A stretch of DNA of 64,000 nucleotides, taken from Brachynemurus nebulosus (lineage: Eukaryota > Arthropoda > Insecta > Neuroptera > Myrmeleontidae). The stretch covers positions 6,721,527-6,785,526 of the forward strand of contig JAPWDM010000013.1 in the NCBI GenBank assembly GCA_035578155.1, written 5' to 3'. The position numbers and the translations under genes are program-made. The notes beneath the pieces were generated by a model. The model had not been told where the DNA came from. It searched no databases and was given only the letters and a program-made list of their open reading frames with translations. This document shows, one piece after another, positions 21,641 through 33,344 of this stretch. Position 1 is the stretch's first letter. Every line of letters starts with the position of its first letter.

Positions 21641-22060
21641 CTTCTATTCACTTAGAAGACTTCGAAAATTAGACACTAGATAATGTTGTTTTCTGCGACG
21701 GTTAAGGTATTTTATAGTAAATACATAAATAATATTCTATCAATTTCATAAATTATGTCAGTTGTAAATTTTTTTTTGGGACTGAAGAACAATAAATTGT
21801 TCGGAGGACTTATAATTTTGTACAGAAATTTCCTTATACAGAGTTCTTAAATTGCTTATTTTTAAATATCTTTCGGATCCATCATCAGATCTGCTCATCG
21901 ATTCCATCACATGATATTGTCATGTAAACTATACGTATGCAAAATTTCAGTTCGATCCTTTAATAGGAAATGAATTGAAATAAAAGTACAAATTTACGAA
22001 TACAGCAAGTTAAATAAATGCTTATAATTACAAAAAAAGGAAAAAAGGTTGCCTTGTAAT

Positions 22061-22066
22061 TTTATT
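22061..22066 (-). terminator. Poly(A) signal of gene C
   Basis: AATAAA on the minus strand 32 bases beyond the gene C stop; TTTTATTTC just before it may be a further weak element. Confidence 0.55.
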
Positions 22067-22097
22067 TTTTTGAAATAAAAGCACACAAAAGTCTTTT

Positions 22098-22957
22098 TTA
22101 GGCACTACAGCCAACATCCGTTATATCAAAATTTTTCGTATTCAAAATTTGTACCCGAAGTTTCTCCAATTCCGTATCCAGGCACACATCAAATTTATCA
22201 ATTTTATCTCGAATCATTTGCGTTGTTTTTTGACCAAACGTCACAATATTATTAGCGTAAAAATTCTGTTTACTTCGAAAATCGTCGCCCACTTTGGAAA
22301 AACATAGAATAACCATATGTTCAATGGTGGCTATCGTATGAGCCGTTTTTTGCCATAACGCTTCCGAACATTTTTGTACATCCGCCGGAAAGGTGGTAAT
22401 TAATATTTGAAGATCCATCACTTCTTTCAACAGATGCAAAAAGTTACTGCGTAAATCGTAGATGTGATCCAAAAAACAGATAAATGTCGGTTGAAATGTT
22501 TCTAGAGTTACGCCGTCAATATTTTTATATTTTGCGCATGCGGTTATATTGTCGACAAAATTGTGGAAATCGCTGGCTTTCCTTTGACCAAAATCGATTA
22601 CATCATCGAATGCGCCGATTAAATCGTTCAAGTGTTTCTCAATTTGTTCTAGATATTTTTCGCGCAGCTCATCGAAACTTGATTTGATGGTTGATTTAAA
22701 AATTGGATGGATATGTGGTTCATTTTGAGCGATTTGATTTGAACAATCTTCCAATTCTTTATTAACACTTCCAATAGTTTCGAGTAACTGTTCGACGATT
22801 TTTCGGTATTGGAATCCATCTTGATGCGGAGTGGGTAACTGAAACGGAAAAAATTCGTTAATGTAAAAGTTATATTAAGACAATTTGAAAAAATTCATAC
22901 GCTTAAAATAGACAAGAAGCTGAACACTAAAAGAATCCAAAATAAATTATTTGCCAT
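22098..22957 (-). CDS. Secreted six-cysteine protein, paralog C
   Basis: The coding parts are 22901-22957 and 22098-22838, joined in phase 0 across a 62-bp intron (GTATGA donor, CGTTTCAG acceptor). The product is 265 aa with a 19-residue signal peptide and mature part LPTPHQDGFQYRKIV. Cysteines at about 120, 140, 176, 198, 238 and 263 follow C-x19-C-x35-C-x21-C-x39-C-x24-C, as in gene A, plus an early Cys near 51. Shared motifs are QNEPHIHPIFKS, KNIDGV, PADVQKC, IEHMVILCF and NNIV. It carries the NIT sequon just before C1, as gene B carries NVT. It looks closest to paralog A. The frame has no ATG near its start, so without exon 1 it would be called too short. The short intron makes this the most compact and most certain gene model here. 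Likely secreted; function unknown. Confidence 0.87.
22901..22957 (-). CDS. Exon 1 of gene C (signal peptide)
   Basis: Nineteen codons, MANNLFWILLVFSFLSILS, end at a GTATGA donor in phase 0. The intron to the TTTCAG acceptor is only 62 bp, so the pairing of the two exons is unambiguous. Confidence 0.85.
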
Positions 22958-23443
22958 ATTCTAAAAAAGAATTACAGACACGTCTCACTTTACAAATTTC
23001 CTGTTGAATCATGGATTTTGATAATTTGTTAATATTATTCGCTAGTGAATTCGAATATGTTTCATTAATTTTCTAAGTCCACAAAAAATTTTCTAGATCT
23101 TTCTAATACGCATGGTTGTATATTTTCATAATTTAAATCGATTAATTGAATTATGACATTTCCAAAGACGCAAAAACTAATTTTTCAAATCATTTGTTTG
23201 TAAGAATTTTTTTGAAAAGCTGGTGAATATTTTCATTAATCGTTTCTAAGCAATTTAAATAACATTTACATAAATTTTGAAGGGCAGTGACTTGACAATT
23301 ACTGATACTTATTGGTTTTTCGTTTACCCTGTTTTCGTTTTTGATTAAATTAAAGCTGTAAATCTGAACTAAAAATATTTACAACACGTACAACACAAAT
23401 CAAAATTTTGCACTCAAAAATACCTACTTTGTATAAAAAATAA

Positions 23444-24412
23444 GGGTGTTGCTAGTCGTCCGATAATTGGACGAATAAAACAAAACTTAGTCGTCCGATA
23501 ATCGGACGAATAAAAAAAAACTTAGTCGTCCGACTATCGGATGAATAAAACAACCTAGTCGTTCGACTATCGGATGAATAAAATAAATTAATCATCCGAT
23601 AAATCTAATTATTCTAGAAATGGTATACTTACTATTTTATAATTAATAATTACATATTTGATTATAAAATATTACAGAAGGAATTAAATTTATAACATTT
23701 TAAATTTATTCGTGAAATTTCAAATTTTAAACCAACCTCATCACCTAGTTTTTATATCAAAAATCGAAATATATTGTTAAAACTAACTAAACGAACCTAA
23801 CCAAAACCAACCTCACCACCTAGTTTTTATATCAAAAATCGAAGTATATTGTCAAAACTAACTAAACTAGCCTAACCAAAACCAACCTCACCACCTAGAA
23901 ATAGTATGCTTACTAGGCAGTATCGATAAATTCTTGAAAAATATAACATTATTAAAAGTCAATACTAACCCGAAAGAATTATAATAAGCACACACACCAC
24001 TGAGTTTAATGAATTAACTTGTACACAAAGAGTGATAAACTAAAATCCTCGTAACTTTTAATTAATTATTTAATTCAAAACTATGAAGTCTATGTCTTTG
24101 ATAAAAATAATGAATCAATTGGAGTCGATTAAATCCATATTCACAATGAATTTAATTCGTCTTGGATTATAAGGAATTATTAACACTATTAATTTATTTC
24201 ATAACTAATAATTACATATTTGATTATAAAATATTACAGAAGGAATTATTATAACATTTTAAATTTATTTGTGAAATTTCGAATTTTTAACCAACCTCAC
24301 AAAATAATAAACATACCATTTCTAGAAGAATTAGATTTATCGGACGATTAATTTATTTTATTCATCCGATAGTCGGACGACTAAGTTTTTTTTTTTCGTC
24401 AGATAAATACCC
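23444..24412. mobile_element. Element with GTCGTCCGA repeat ends
   Basis: The left end holds four head-to-tail units of about 37 bp (CTTAGTCGTCCGATAATCGG, ACGAATAAAA). The right end carries the same units inverted (CGGACGACTAAGTTTT) and ends AAATACCC against GGGTGTT on the left. Between them are 90-bp direct repeats (AACCAACCTCACCACCTAGT, TTTTATATCAAAAATCGAAG; about 23738-23900) and a shared AATAATTACATATTTGATTA segment. It is non-coding and presumably non-autonomous; no TSD was settled. Confidence 0.65.
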
Positions 24413-25075
24413 ATATTCTGAAGCAGACAGAATATTTCCACTCAAACCAGTGGCGTCCGTCCGACCATGTGATGACATATTTTTGAAAAAAAGGCACGCC
24501 AATGATTTTTCCAATTTAAAAATATTTTTTCAAATGTCTGAGTATTTTGTCGCTTATGTAGCCGCTTTCAAGATAAAAAATAATTTTCCAGTTACTATTT
24601 TTACCACAAGATCGGTATGGGCTATCTAATAGCCCATGTTTTCGGACCTGGGTTATATGAACTTTTTTACTTAACAAAACCTCAGCAATCACCTGTTAAA
24701 ATCTTTCGCACTTATTCACTAGCACCGTGTATACTAATTTCTTCCAAATCCGTAATTGCCACATTTGATACTCCCCTTTGCTATGCGACAAATGGCCAAC
24801 CTTTACCTCCGCATCATCGAATTTCATCAACAAAGTAAACATATTGAAAGTTGTTGAAGACTTAATTCAATTGAAGATTACTTCATAACGAAATGAAACA
24901 TTTCATTGTATTTAATCTGACGCCACAGATAACATTCCTCGATAAATATATGTAGATATATTTAAATGTCACTTTTCATTTTAATTACTCGTACACGAAC
25001 GAAAACAATACCCATCAAGAGTGTATCCAACCATAATGAAGATATGTTCCTTGAAAATATTTCGAGTAATAAGTA
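24413..25075. other. No gene seen
   Basis: AT-rich DNA. CCAGTGGCGTCCGTCC near 24450 resembles a lone hAT-type end. A 73-codon ORF at 24617-24838 shows no family features. Confidence 0.4.
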
Positions 25076-25993
25076 GAGGAAGGTCGCCTAAAGCGGGTAC
25101 CCCTCTTAAAGCGGGTAAGCGCTTGTATATCGTTGTAACAAATGTTTTTGTCAGGTCGTGTGTATACCGAGATTAACCGAATCAATATCAATCAGTTGCA
25201 CTTGAACGCTTGTATCGTTTAATGTCCTAGTTATAAGCGGCATTAAATTTTTTTGTTGGTTTTGTTAAAAATTTTGACGATAAATATTCTGTGACTAGTC
25301 ACAAACCTTTTTATTTGTAATCTTTTTGGTATTACCGTACTATGGTTATCATTATTTGACTTTTAATGTAGAAAAAGATAGGCATGTATAGTCTTTCATT
25401 TTGAAATTATTCTAAGTTAACCAAATTACGTCTTTTTGGGCAAAGCGGCTAGACAAAATAGAAGCATCTTAACGGAAAAATCTGTTGGAAAGGGAAAAAA
25501 TAAAAAATCTTCTTTTTACGACGGAATGGGGGAAAAAGCTTATAAAATAATAATTCTACCTTATTTGTGGTGATTTTGATGTGGAACCACCTGAAGTAAT
25601 ATACTTCAATGTGGAGGTTATAAAGAAAGTTATAGTTAATTGTTAAAAATTGATTATTTTAGTCTTCAATTTTTTTTTTACTTAATTATTATCATTGTTA
25701 AGTTCTATATGATTAAGAAAGTTTATATTAAAAAATAATAACAGTATTTAAATACATAATGTACTTACCTGCTTTGCCCAAAGAGGATTACTCGCTTTAG
25801 GATACCTATACGGGCAAAGCGGGTTTTTGCAGAGGTTTCGTATTTTCTTTATTAAATATAAATATCGTATAAAAATTACTTAAGCGAAGTTTCATTTTAA
25901 AGTTCGATAACTAATCTGTCTGATAATATAAGAGTCAAAAGCCACTTTTTTAGGCGTTTTATTTTAGCTTACCCGCTTTGCGCGACCTTCCCC
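25076..25993. mobile_element. TA-flanked element with AAGCGGGTA ends
   Basis: The ends GAGGAAGGTCGC...AAAGCGGGTA and (inverted) GGGGAAGGTCGC...AAAGCGGGTA border a 918-bp non-coding body, with TA on each side. Variants of the CAAAGCGG motif recur internally near 25440, 25775 and 25815. Ends and target fit a Tc1/mariner/pogo superfamily derivative. A related left end is at 42508. Confidence 0.72.
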
Positions 25994-28966
25994 TAGCTTC
26001 ACTCCTTTGTGTTTCCTCCACGGCGCGGCGCCACGTTATTACCAACGTCGTCATGATGGTAAATATGCACCATATACAATATAGAAACAAAAGCTGCTGC
26101 TACCACCATCTTTTGCATGCACATTTTCATCATTTCATTCAAACAAAACATTCGGCCGAAAACGATTCGCCGACAATATATATGAATAAAATCAATCAAC
26201 AGCGAAAATACTCGTATATTGTTTACCAGTCTCAAGCAACGGCAGCACTGTCGACCAAGGCATCACAGTTTCGTTGTTTGCTTGCTGAAGAAGCTTCACT
26301 TTTACAATTTCTTCATCTAATTTATTATTCAACGACGAAAATTCCACGACTTAAACCCATTAAAGCCCGTTACTCAATCATTCATTCGTGACAGCGACGT
26401 AATCCTGATCCAATGCGCCTCCTGTGTTTTGCCGAACCACCCACAGAGAGGCATACAGAGGTAGTTTTGGTGGTGTATGAAAGAAACATGGGTGAAGAAA
26501 CGGCAGTGTGTACATTTTTGCCGTATTATCATTATCAAGTATTGTGTGTGCTGTATTCGATATACTCAAATAAAATGCCAAAATGTACAGTACATGTTCA
26601 ATTTTTATCATTTTGTTATTTTTTTAGCATAATTTAGAGTGCTCTAATTGTAACGTTTTTAAGAGTTATTTGCTAGGAAACAAAATATTATTTGTATAAT
26701 TTATTTGTACGTTAAATAAATCAAAGATATAAGTAAATCCGAGGCAGAGAATTAACTTTCAAATCATTGAAAACTAATTGAGACTATTGAATTCAGAGAC
26801 GTAGCGAGGGGGGTGTAAAGGGGTCTATCATGCACCGAACGCCACTCGCGAGGGGCACCAAATTTGCGCCAAAGAGAGGCGTCAAATGTGCCCAAAGGCG
26901 GCAGGTCTGGGGGGCGCTAAAAAATTAGGTATGAGGATTTTTCTTTTGCTCGTCACTTGTTTTTTGGGAGGAAAAAAACAGTATTTTTTTCTACAGGGGC
27001 GCCAGTAAAGTGTCGTGCCCCGGGCGCCGGTTATGTTCACTACGCCACTGCATTATATCGCTATGAACTTAATTTGTTTCTTGAAGTCTTACTTACTTAT
27101 AAAGATTACCTCTTTACCAGGAAGAACATATTTGTTTTGATAATTTCAAAAAACAGTCGTAAAGTCCCAAAATTAATGATTTTAGAAATGGATTTGATAT
27201 GGTCATTTTGTCATTCTGGGATACTGGAGAAGTTGATGTTGCATGTGACCTCTAGTGTTAAGCTCATCGTATAGTTTTCAGGAAATCACAGTATTTTTAG
27301 ACCCAAATTAAAAAATTCACACCCAAATAAATAATCCTGATTCATAGAATCATTCTAATTCAAATCACTTTCAGGAAGCTGGATTTGTGGGAAAAAGTAA
27401 GTTCTAATTTAATGAAGTCATAAAATTCGCTAAAATTTTTAAATATTTTAAAAATCGTGAACAGAACAATAGTATGATTTTTTTCATCTCGGGTAAAACC
27501 ACACCCGATGAACAAATAAAAAATGTTTCTTGTCACATCCGCCATAAATTTCGTCATTTTGACAGCAAAAATGAAAAATTTGCGCCCAGATTATCTGAAT
27601 TTGATACGTCATTTTAATTAAAATCGTTTCAATAAAGCTTGACTCCTCCTGTGAAGAAATTATTTAAGGTAGTAGTCTGGTAACTCAATCTGTTTTTCAT
27701 GCGTATTTTTAGGGGCATTTTCTTTTGAGAAAGAACAAATGAAAAGTTTTGAATTTTTAATATGGTTTTATTTACATCTTATGGTAACAAAAAAAATTTT
27801 TTTTGAATAAATTAAATTTGGTTTTATTATTACTATTATCACTTGAAGTTGGCGCCTCAAATAAAAACACGTGGATGGCTCGGTGATTTTGACTCTTGGG
27901 GACATCTGAAATCAAAAATTCTTAATTAGTCTTAATCTATAGATATGTCATTCTGGTCGGAACTAGAATTATGAAATTTTAACAAAAAATAACAAAATGG
28001 CGGACTTCGAAAAAAGTAGTCATTTTTTGTCGCACAAAAAGGGTTGTAAAATCGAAAGTTAGGGGTGAAAAATAATCATTCTAGTTCCGACGAGAACTAC
28101 AAGTGTGTCGAATAACCAGTCTAAGTTTGAGAACAATCGATTGAATAGAAAAAAAGTTATGACCAACCGCTTGTAGGTTTCCAATGTCGTTCCTTTAATG
28201 TTACTTTACATACATTTTTTTAAAATTATATGTTAAAAAGTGTATTATGAAACCTTAAAAAAAAAATGCGACCCTCTCCTAATTTCAGAACTGAATTCAC
28301 CCCTGATAGTATCTGAATAGTATTCTGAAGAGACGGCAAAATTCGGCATTGTACTGTAAGATGTAATTTTTCAATGTTTGTTTTCTTGTCTTCGTATTTT
28401 TTTCATACGAGAAATTTGAATAAAGTTTACGAAATAATAATATGTTGATGAACGCATGAACTATGTAGGATGAATGAGGTAAGAGGAGAAATAAAAACAA
28501 ACTAAGGACATTCAAACATGATGACGAGACGGCACTAACCGATAATCCTGCTACTACACACTCACTCTTCGGCACGGATGGATTCCAGGACCGTTTATTT
28601 CGTTGTAATAAATAAGTAATTAACGAAGTTTTATAACACGGATTTACCGGGGATTATTGTAATATTATTATTTTTTGTATTTTTTAAACACATCTGTCAT
28701 GTTTTACAGGCGTTTATCTTTTATATTTCGTGTACGTACCACTTTTTTACCTACTCATTCAGTCGGAGAAAATATGGTGGAATTATGGAAATCTGCTTAA
28801 GAAAAGTTTTTTTCTTGGAACTAGAAATTCTCTTTATAATTTTTATATTTTTTGAAACGAGATTCAAAAGATTATTTTTTTAATTCTTAATGCGTTTTTG
28901 TCACATAATAGTTTAGGTTTTGATGATCATTAGATTATAAGGTTGGAATTTGAATACACTATTGAT
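25994..28966. other. No recognised gene; repeat fragments
   Basis: The ORFs at 25978-26391 and 26413-26637 have no family features. 26792-27051 is a GC-richer decayed element whose ends (CAGAGACGTAGCGAGG and inverted CAGTGGCGTAGTG) resemble hAT termini. About 27850-28190 carries AAAATGGCGGACTTCGAAAA and TCATTCTAGTTCCGAC, which look like transposon debris. The rest is AT-rich. Confidence 0.4.
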
Positions 28967-29172
28967 CAGGGCTGGGAACTATTTAAAATGATTTCATTTT
29001 AAAAATGTATTTAAAATACAAAATAGCATTTTGCATTTTCTATTTTAAATAAGTTCGGTAAAACCATTTTCCATTTTGTATTTAAAATGACAATTTGAAT
29101 CCATTTTACATTTAAAATGAAAATGCATGCATAGGTACTCAAAATTATGTGTATATTTATAACACTTATGAC

Positions 29173-29758
29173 TAGAGATGAGCTAAACGGTTATTTTCTA
29201 ATAACTGTTATTGCAGTAACAGTTACTGAAAAATAACTGTTATTTATAACAGTTATTATAATAACTGGTATGGTATTTGGATATTTTAACATATTGTAAG
29301 ATATTCGATATGCGTATAAACGGTTCTGTTAGTGAAATATGTACAGATCTATAATACTGACGGATACTAAATAATCTACAATATCTGTTCAAATACTTGT
29401 GTATACAAGGATTTAGGCTTTATATACACAATTTTAACAATTTTATGGATACAAAATTACAAATACAAATAGATAACTATACAATAGACAATAGTTCATT
29501 TTTAAGGCTTTTTTAAATGTGCTACAATAGAAAATGTGTAACTTGCCTAGGGCGTTATTATTTTGAAGTTCTCCGTAGGTGGTTAAAATAAATTACTGTG
29601 ATCCTTGCTTTCGAATATGTTAATATTGACCTATGTTATCGATATTTCGAAAGGAGTTATTTAAGTAACCAGTACTGGGTATTGCAGTTATTGACGATAA
29701 CTGTAATCTTTCTATACTAGTTACAAAATAACAGTTATCGATATATCGATCATCTCTA
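29173..29758. mobile_element. Nested hAT-like MITE with TAGAGATGA ends
   Basis: The ends TAGAGATGA and TCATCTCTA are inverted, with flanks CTTATGAC (left) and CTTATGAT (right), an 8-bp duplication with one change. ATAACTGTTATT-type repeats fill both ends. The related element at 32471-33200 has continuous sequence here (reverse complement TTTTTATGACTCATATTAAT), an empty site that proves the insertion. Confidence 0.78.
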
Positions 29759-29990
29759 CTTATGATTCATATTAATCATAGAATTCGAACTGAACGCAAT
29801 CTAGCAAATTGTAAGTTAAATGTAAATTAATTCAATTGACTCAAATTTTTTATAACTCGACTTGTAGTGTTATTTGGGTTAAATTTGTTACTAGTTCTCT
29901 TGAGTCAAACTTTTCTGACTCAACTTGTGTGCTATTTTTTTTAAGAAAGTCGATAAGAAATGTTTTGGTATTTCGAATAGATAATTTTCA

Positions 29991-30801
29991 TAAATATGGT
30001 GTCGTTGCTTTGTCACTTTTCACAGCAAAATAACAGAAAAACACGAGTCGACTTTCGGCTTTTACACCATCATCAGGTGAAAAACTTAACTAAAAATTGC
30101 TCTTTTTGGCGAAAACTATTTATAATATAGATCGGAGCAAATAATGCATTGGTGGGGGATGCTAGAGACAGAGACAGAGACAGATACAATCACAGTATAC
30201 AATAAAATTAAAAATTTTTTGTATTGTTTGCAAAGGTAGTTTACAGCGAAATTTATTTTTAAAAACTGGTTAGGTCCAATATTATTAAATTGACCGGAGC
30301 ACACTGGGGAAAACCAGACACGTGAAAGCAGCGGCGAACGACAATTACCAGAAACAAAGGAAATCATACAGACATCTGTCTGGTGATATGCACCCCTCGT
30401 GCATATCAACAGACAGATGTCTGTATGATTTCCTTTGTTTCTGGTAATTGTCGTTCGCCGCTGCTTTCACGTGTCTGGTTTTCCCCAGTGTGCTCCGGTC
30501 AATTTAATAATATTGGACCTAACCAGTTTTTAAAAATAAATTTCGCTGTAAACTACCTTTGCAAACAATACAAAAAATTTTTAATTTTATTGTATACTGT
30601 GATTGTATCTGTCTCTGTCTCTGTCTCTAGCATCCCCCACCAATGCATTATTTGCTCCGATCTATATTATAAATAGTTTTCGCCAAAAAGAGCAATTTTT
30701 AGTTAAGTTTTTCACCTGATGATGGTGTAAAAGCCGAAAGTCGACTCGTGTTTTTCTGTTATTTTGCTGTGAAAAGTGACAAAGCAACGACACCATATTT
30801 A
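29991..30801. repeat. Near-perfect 811-bp palindrome
   Basis: Two 403-bp arms meet at a 5-bp spacer (CCCTC, 30394-30398). The only arm difference I noticed is one base near the centre (GGTGATATGCAC against GTTGATATGCAC). Identical 97-codon ORFs therefore appear on both strands and are not genes. The arms end in ATGGTGTCGTTGC and contain a CTGATGA...GAAA motif. The sequence ATAATTTTCATA occurs just left of the palindrome and again at about 30840-30851, consistent with a 12-bp target duplication around the palindrome plus a tail (ATATGGATTTTCACAAAGT). This fits a Penelope-like or other TPRT-type insertion with inverted copies. Confidence 0.8.
30716..30739 (+). other. Hammerhead-like core in palindrome arm
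   Basis: CTGATGA, a GGT/GCC mini-stem, then GAAA. The mirror copy on the minus strand is at 30053-30076. The core matches CUGANGA...GAAA, and Penelope-like elements are known to carry minimal hammerhead ribozymes in their pseudo-LTRs. One extra U precedes stem II and the outer stems are not obvious, so activity is doubtful. Confidence 0.35.
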
Positions 30802-31288
30802 ATATGGATTTTCACAAAGTAAACCTGTCTAGTATTAATTATAATTTTCATAGTTTTGAAGTCGTAGTTGTAGCGTAGCCAAGACTTGAATATGTCAATG
30901 TCAAGGTTGAATTGAATTTTACAATAATATTAAGTAATAATATTTCAAGAGTTAAATTTCATTTTCATAACATGCAAACTTTATAAAATTTTCTCAAAAG
31001 ACTGCCCTTATTTAATTTCAGTACGTTTGACATTTTCTTAACATTTTTTTTTATATAAATAATTATCCAAAGTGTCAATATAAATAATGATAAAAAAATT
31101 ATAGAATAAATTTAAAGTTCAAAAAGCATTTTGCATATTATAATCCATTTTAAATAGCTATTTTCCATTTTTTATTTTAAATATGTTCAGCAAAACTATT
31201 TTCCATTTTGTATTTTAAATGCATTTTTGGAACCCACTTTCCATTTTCTATTTTAAATGGTTTCTATGAACCATTTTTCCCAGCCCTG

Positions 31289-32470
31289 CTATTGATCCGC
31301 ATAGTGAATCAAAATTAAAATTTTAGATACATTTTAATATTTTTTGTTAAAAATCGATAGACCCCATCAAATTTATTAAAAGTTGCCAATGTAGCATTTT
31401 CTCCTAAAGCTTACTCTGATGAAATTTAATAGAAAATTTAGAATTTCTACTAAACCTTTAGGAATCCCACTTTGAAATTTACATAATGTAAATAATTTCC
31501 TTTGTCGCATGTCGCCCATTATTCAGTACTTTTAGCAAGCAATTTGAGTTGTAACTTATTTACTGGATAAATAGATCGAAAAAGTGCAAAAATGAGGATG
31601 TTTTAAAGTAAAGATTTGTATTTCTTTGGAGAGATTGTTTGATAAAAATTATCGGTATAAAACTGTACAATTTAATCAAGGCCGTGGAGAGGAATGGTGG
31701 GCCCCGGGAATAAACTGCACTTTTGTAAAAAATTTCCTCCGAAAAAAAGTAAGTGGTGAGCAAAAAAAGCTCTTAACTTTTTTCAGGACCCCCTACCGAT
31801 AACTACGGGCCCCCACCTCAAGCCCGGATCCCGGGGCTCCAACCTCGGCTACCCCATCCTCAAAAAATTCAAGAAAAGTTTACAAAAAAAATGCGTAATG
31901 TAACTAATACCTGTTTATATACTCAAAAACATTACACAACGTTTCAGTCGACTGCCTACATTCATACAACAATATAATGTGACAATAACTTTCCTTGAAA
32001 TTCATATGTACATTCAACATTTTTCTCTCCAAATATATTATTATCCAATTCAAAACGTAGATTTATCACGTACACCGTATTAAAAGACTGAATTTTCCCA
32101 ACTCCACCATAGAGATGCCGCTTAAAGGCATTAGTACGATAAATATAACAACCCCTTTGTCTAAATTATTTAAGTTAATCTATGATTTTGTGTCTATACG
32201 TCTGTCTATGCATATTACCACAATATTATAAGTAAAATTTGATTATATTTCTAAAGTGCGTTTATCATTTTATTCGCTGATAGGTGTACAGCGTGTAACA
32301 AACGCTAAAATTATAATTTGCTTAGATATAATTTAACTCATGTGTATCAAGTGCCAACAGAATATCAACAGAATATTGTAGTTTTCTCACTTTTACCATA
32401 GAAAAAAAAATTAGGACAAATTTTGACAGCGAAAAAAAAATGGTACAAAACATCTAATTGGTCAATTCAT
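31289..32470. other. No gene; GC-rich repeat fragment
   Basis: 31676-31860 (GGCCGTGGAGAGG, GGGCCCCGGGAATAAAC, CTCAAGCCCGGATCCCGGGG) is related to 56565-56740, so it is transposon debris. Its minus-strand ORF is rejected. The remaining DNA is AT-rich and featureless. Confidence 0.45.
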
Positions 32471-33200
32471 CAGGGCTGGGCAAAATGGTTCATAGAAACC
32501 ATTTAAAATAGAAAATGGAAAATGGTTCCCTGAAATGTATTTGAAATACAAAATGGAAAATAGTGTTGCTGAACATATTTAAAATAGAAAATGGAAAATA
32601 GCTATTTAAAATAGATTATAAAATACAAAATGTTTTTTTTTTTTTTTACTTTAAATTTATTCTTTAAATTTTTTTATCATTATTTGAATTAATTAAAATT
32701 AGTCTTGAAACATTATTTCTTAAAAATATTGTATAATTTAATTCAGCCTTGACATATTCAAACCTTGACTACGCTACGACTGCAACTTCTAAATTATGAA
32801 AATCATCTACTCGAAATACCAAACATTTCTTATCGACGTGTCTCAAAGGTAATAGCACACAACTTGGGCCAGAAAAGTTTGATTTGAGAGAACTGCAGCT
32901 TTAGTAACAAATTTAACTCAAGTGACTCAAGTTAGTGACTCAAAGACTTAGACTGCGTCCAATTCGAGTTCTGTGATTAATATGAGTCATAAAAATTAGT
33001 GCCATACATATACTGTACACATACATTTAAGTATACATGCATTTTCATTTTAAATCAAAAATGGATTCAAATTTCCACTTTAAATACAAAATGGAAAATG
33101 GTTTGACCGAACTTAGTTAAAATAGAAAATGTAAAATACAATTTTGTATTTTAAATACATATTTAAAATGAAATCATTTTAAATAGTTCCCGTAGCCCTG
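32471..33200. mobile_element. hAT-type element T2, relative of T1 without the insertions
   Basis: The ends CAGGGCTGGG and TAGCCCTG are inverted. The 730-bp interior aligns in reverse orientation with T1 at 28967-31288, including AGTCATAAAAATTAGT, ATTCGAGTTCTGTGATTAAT, AATACCAAACATTTCTTATC and TAGCGTAGTCAAGG on the appropriate strand. It shows empty sites for both T1 insertions. The 8-bp flanks (CAATTCAT, CATTTCAC) match only partly, so it is older or rearranged. Confidence 0.78.
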
Positions 33201-33344
33201 CATTTCACTGTAGGTATACACGATAAAAACGAAACAAAAATTCGTATTGGTAAATTTAATTGATTTCAGAACCATAGGTAACAATGTATTAATTAATAAT
33301 ATGAATTATACTAATTTATTTTATTCCTTAAATTGTCTTACCGT

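Larger units (their letters stand above)
28967..31288. mobile_element. hAT-type element T1 with 8-bp TSD, twice invaded
   Basis: The ends CAGGGCTGGGAA and TTCCCAGCCCTG are inverted and flanked by identical CTATTGAT (28959-28966, 31289-31296). Subterminal zones are runs of ATTTTAAAT/AAAATGGAAA motifs. A second insertion (29173-29758) and a palindromic insertion (about 29990-30840) interrupt it. Removing them leaves roughly 870 bp, close to the 730-bp related copy at 32471-33200. Non-autonomous; no transposase was seen. Confidence 0.85.

Noticed and set aside
23444..24412. Regularly spaced GTCGTCCGA repeats resembling a CRISPR array
   Set aside because: Spacing is short and spacer-like parts are not unique. 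The units are inverted at the two ends, there are no cas genes, and the DNA is plainly eukaryotic.
25978..26637. Three or more overlapping ORFs on both strands, including a 137-codon frame
   Set aside because: They start inside or beside the terminal repeat of the AAGCGGGTA element. They show no signal peptide, domain or splice context.
30116..30676. Two 97-codon ORFs with nearly the same translation on opposite strands
   Set aside because: They are mirror copies produced by the perfect palindrome arms. The translation includes low-complexity VSVSVSVSS from a GAGACA repeat and has no family features.
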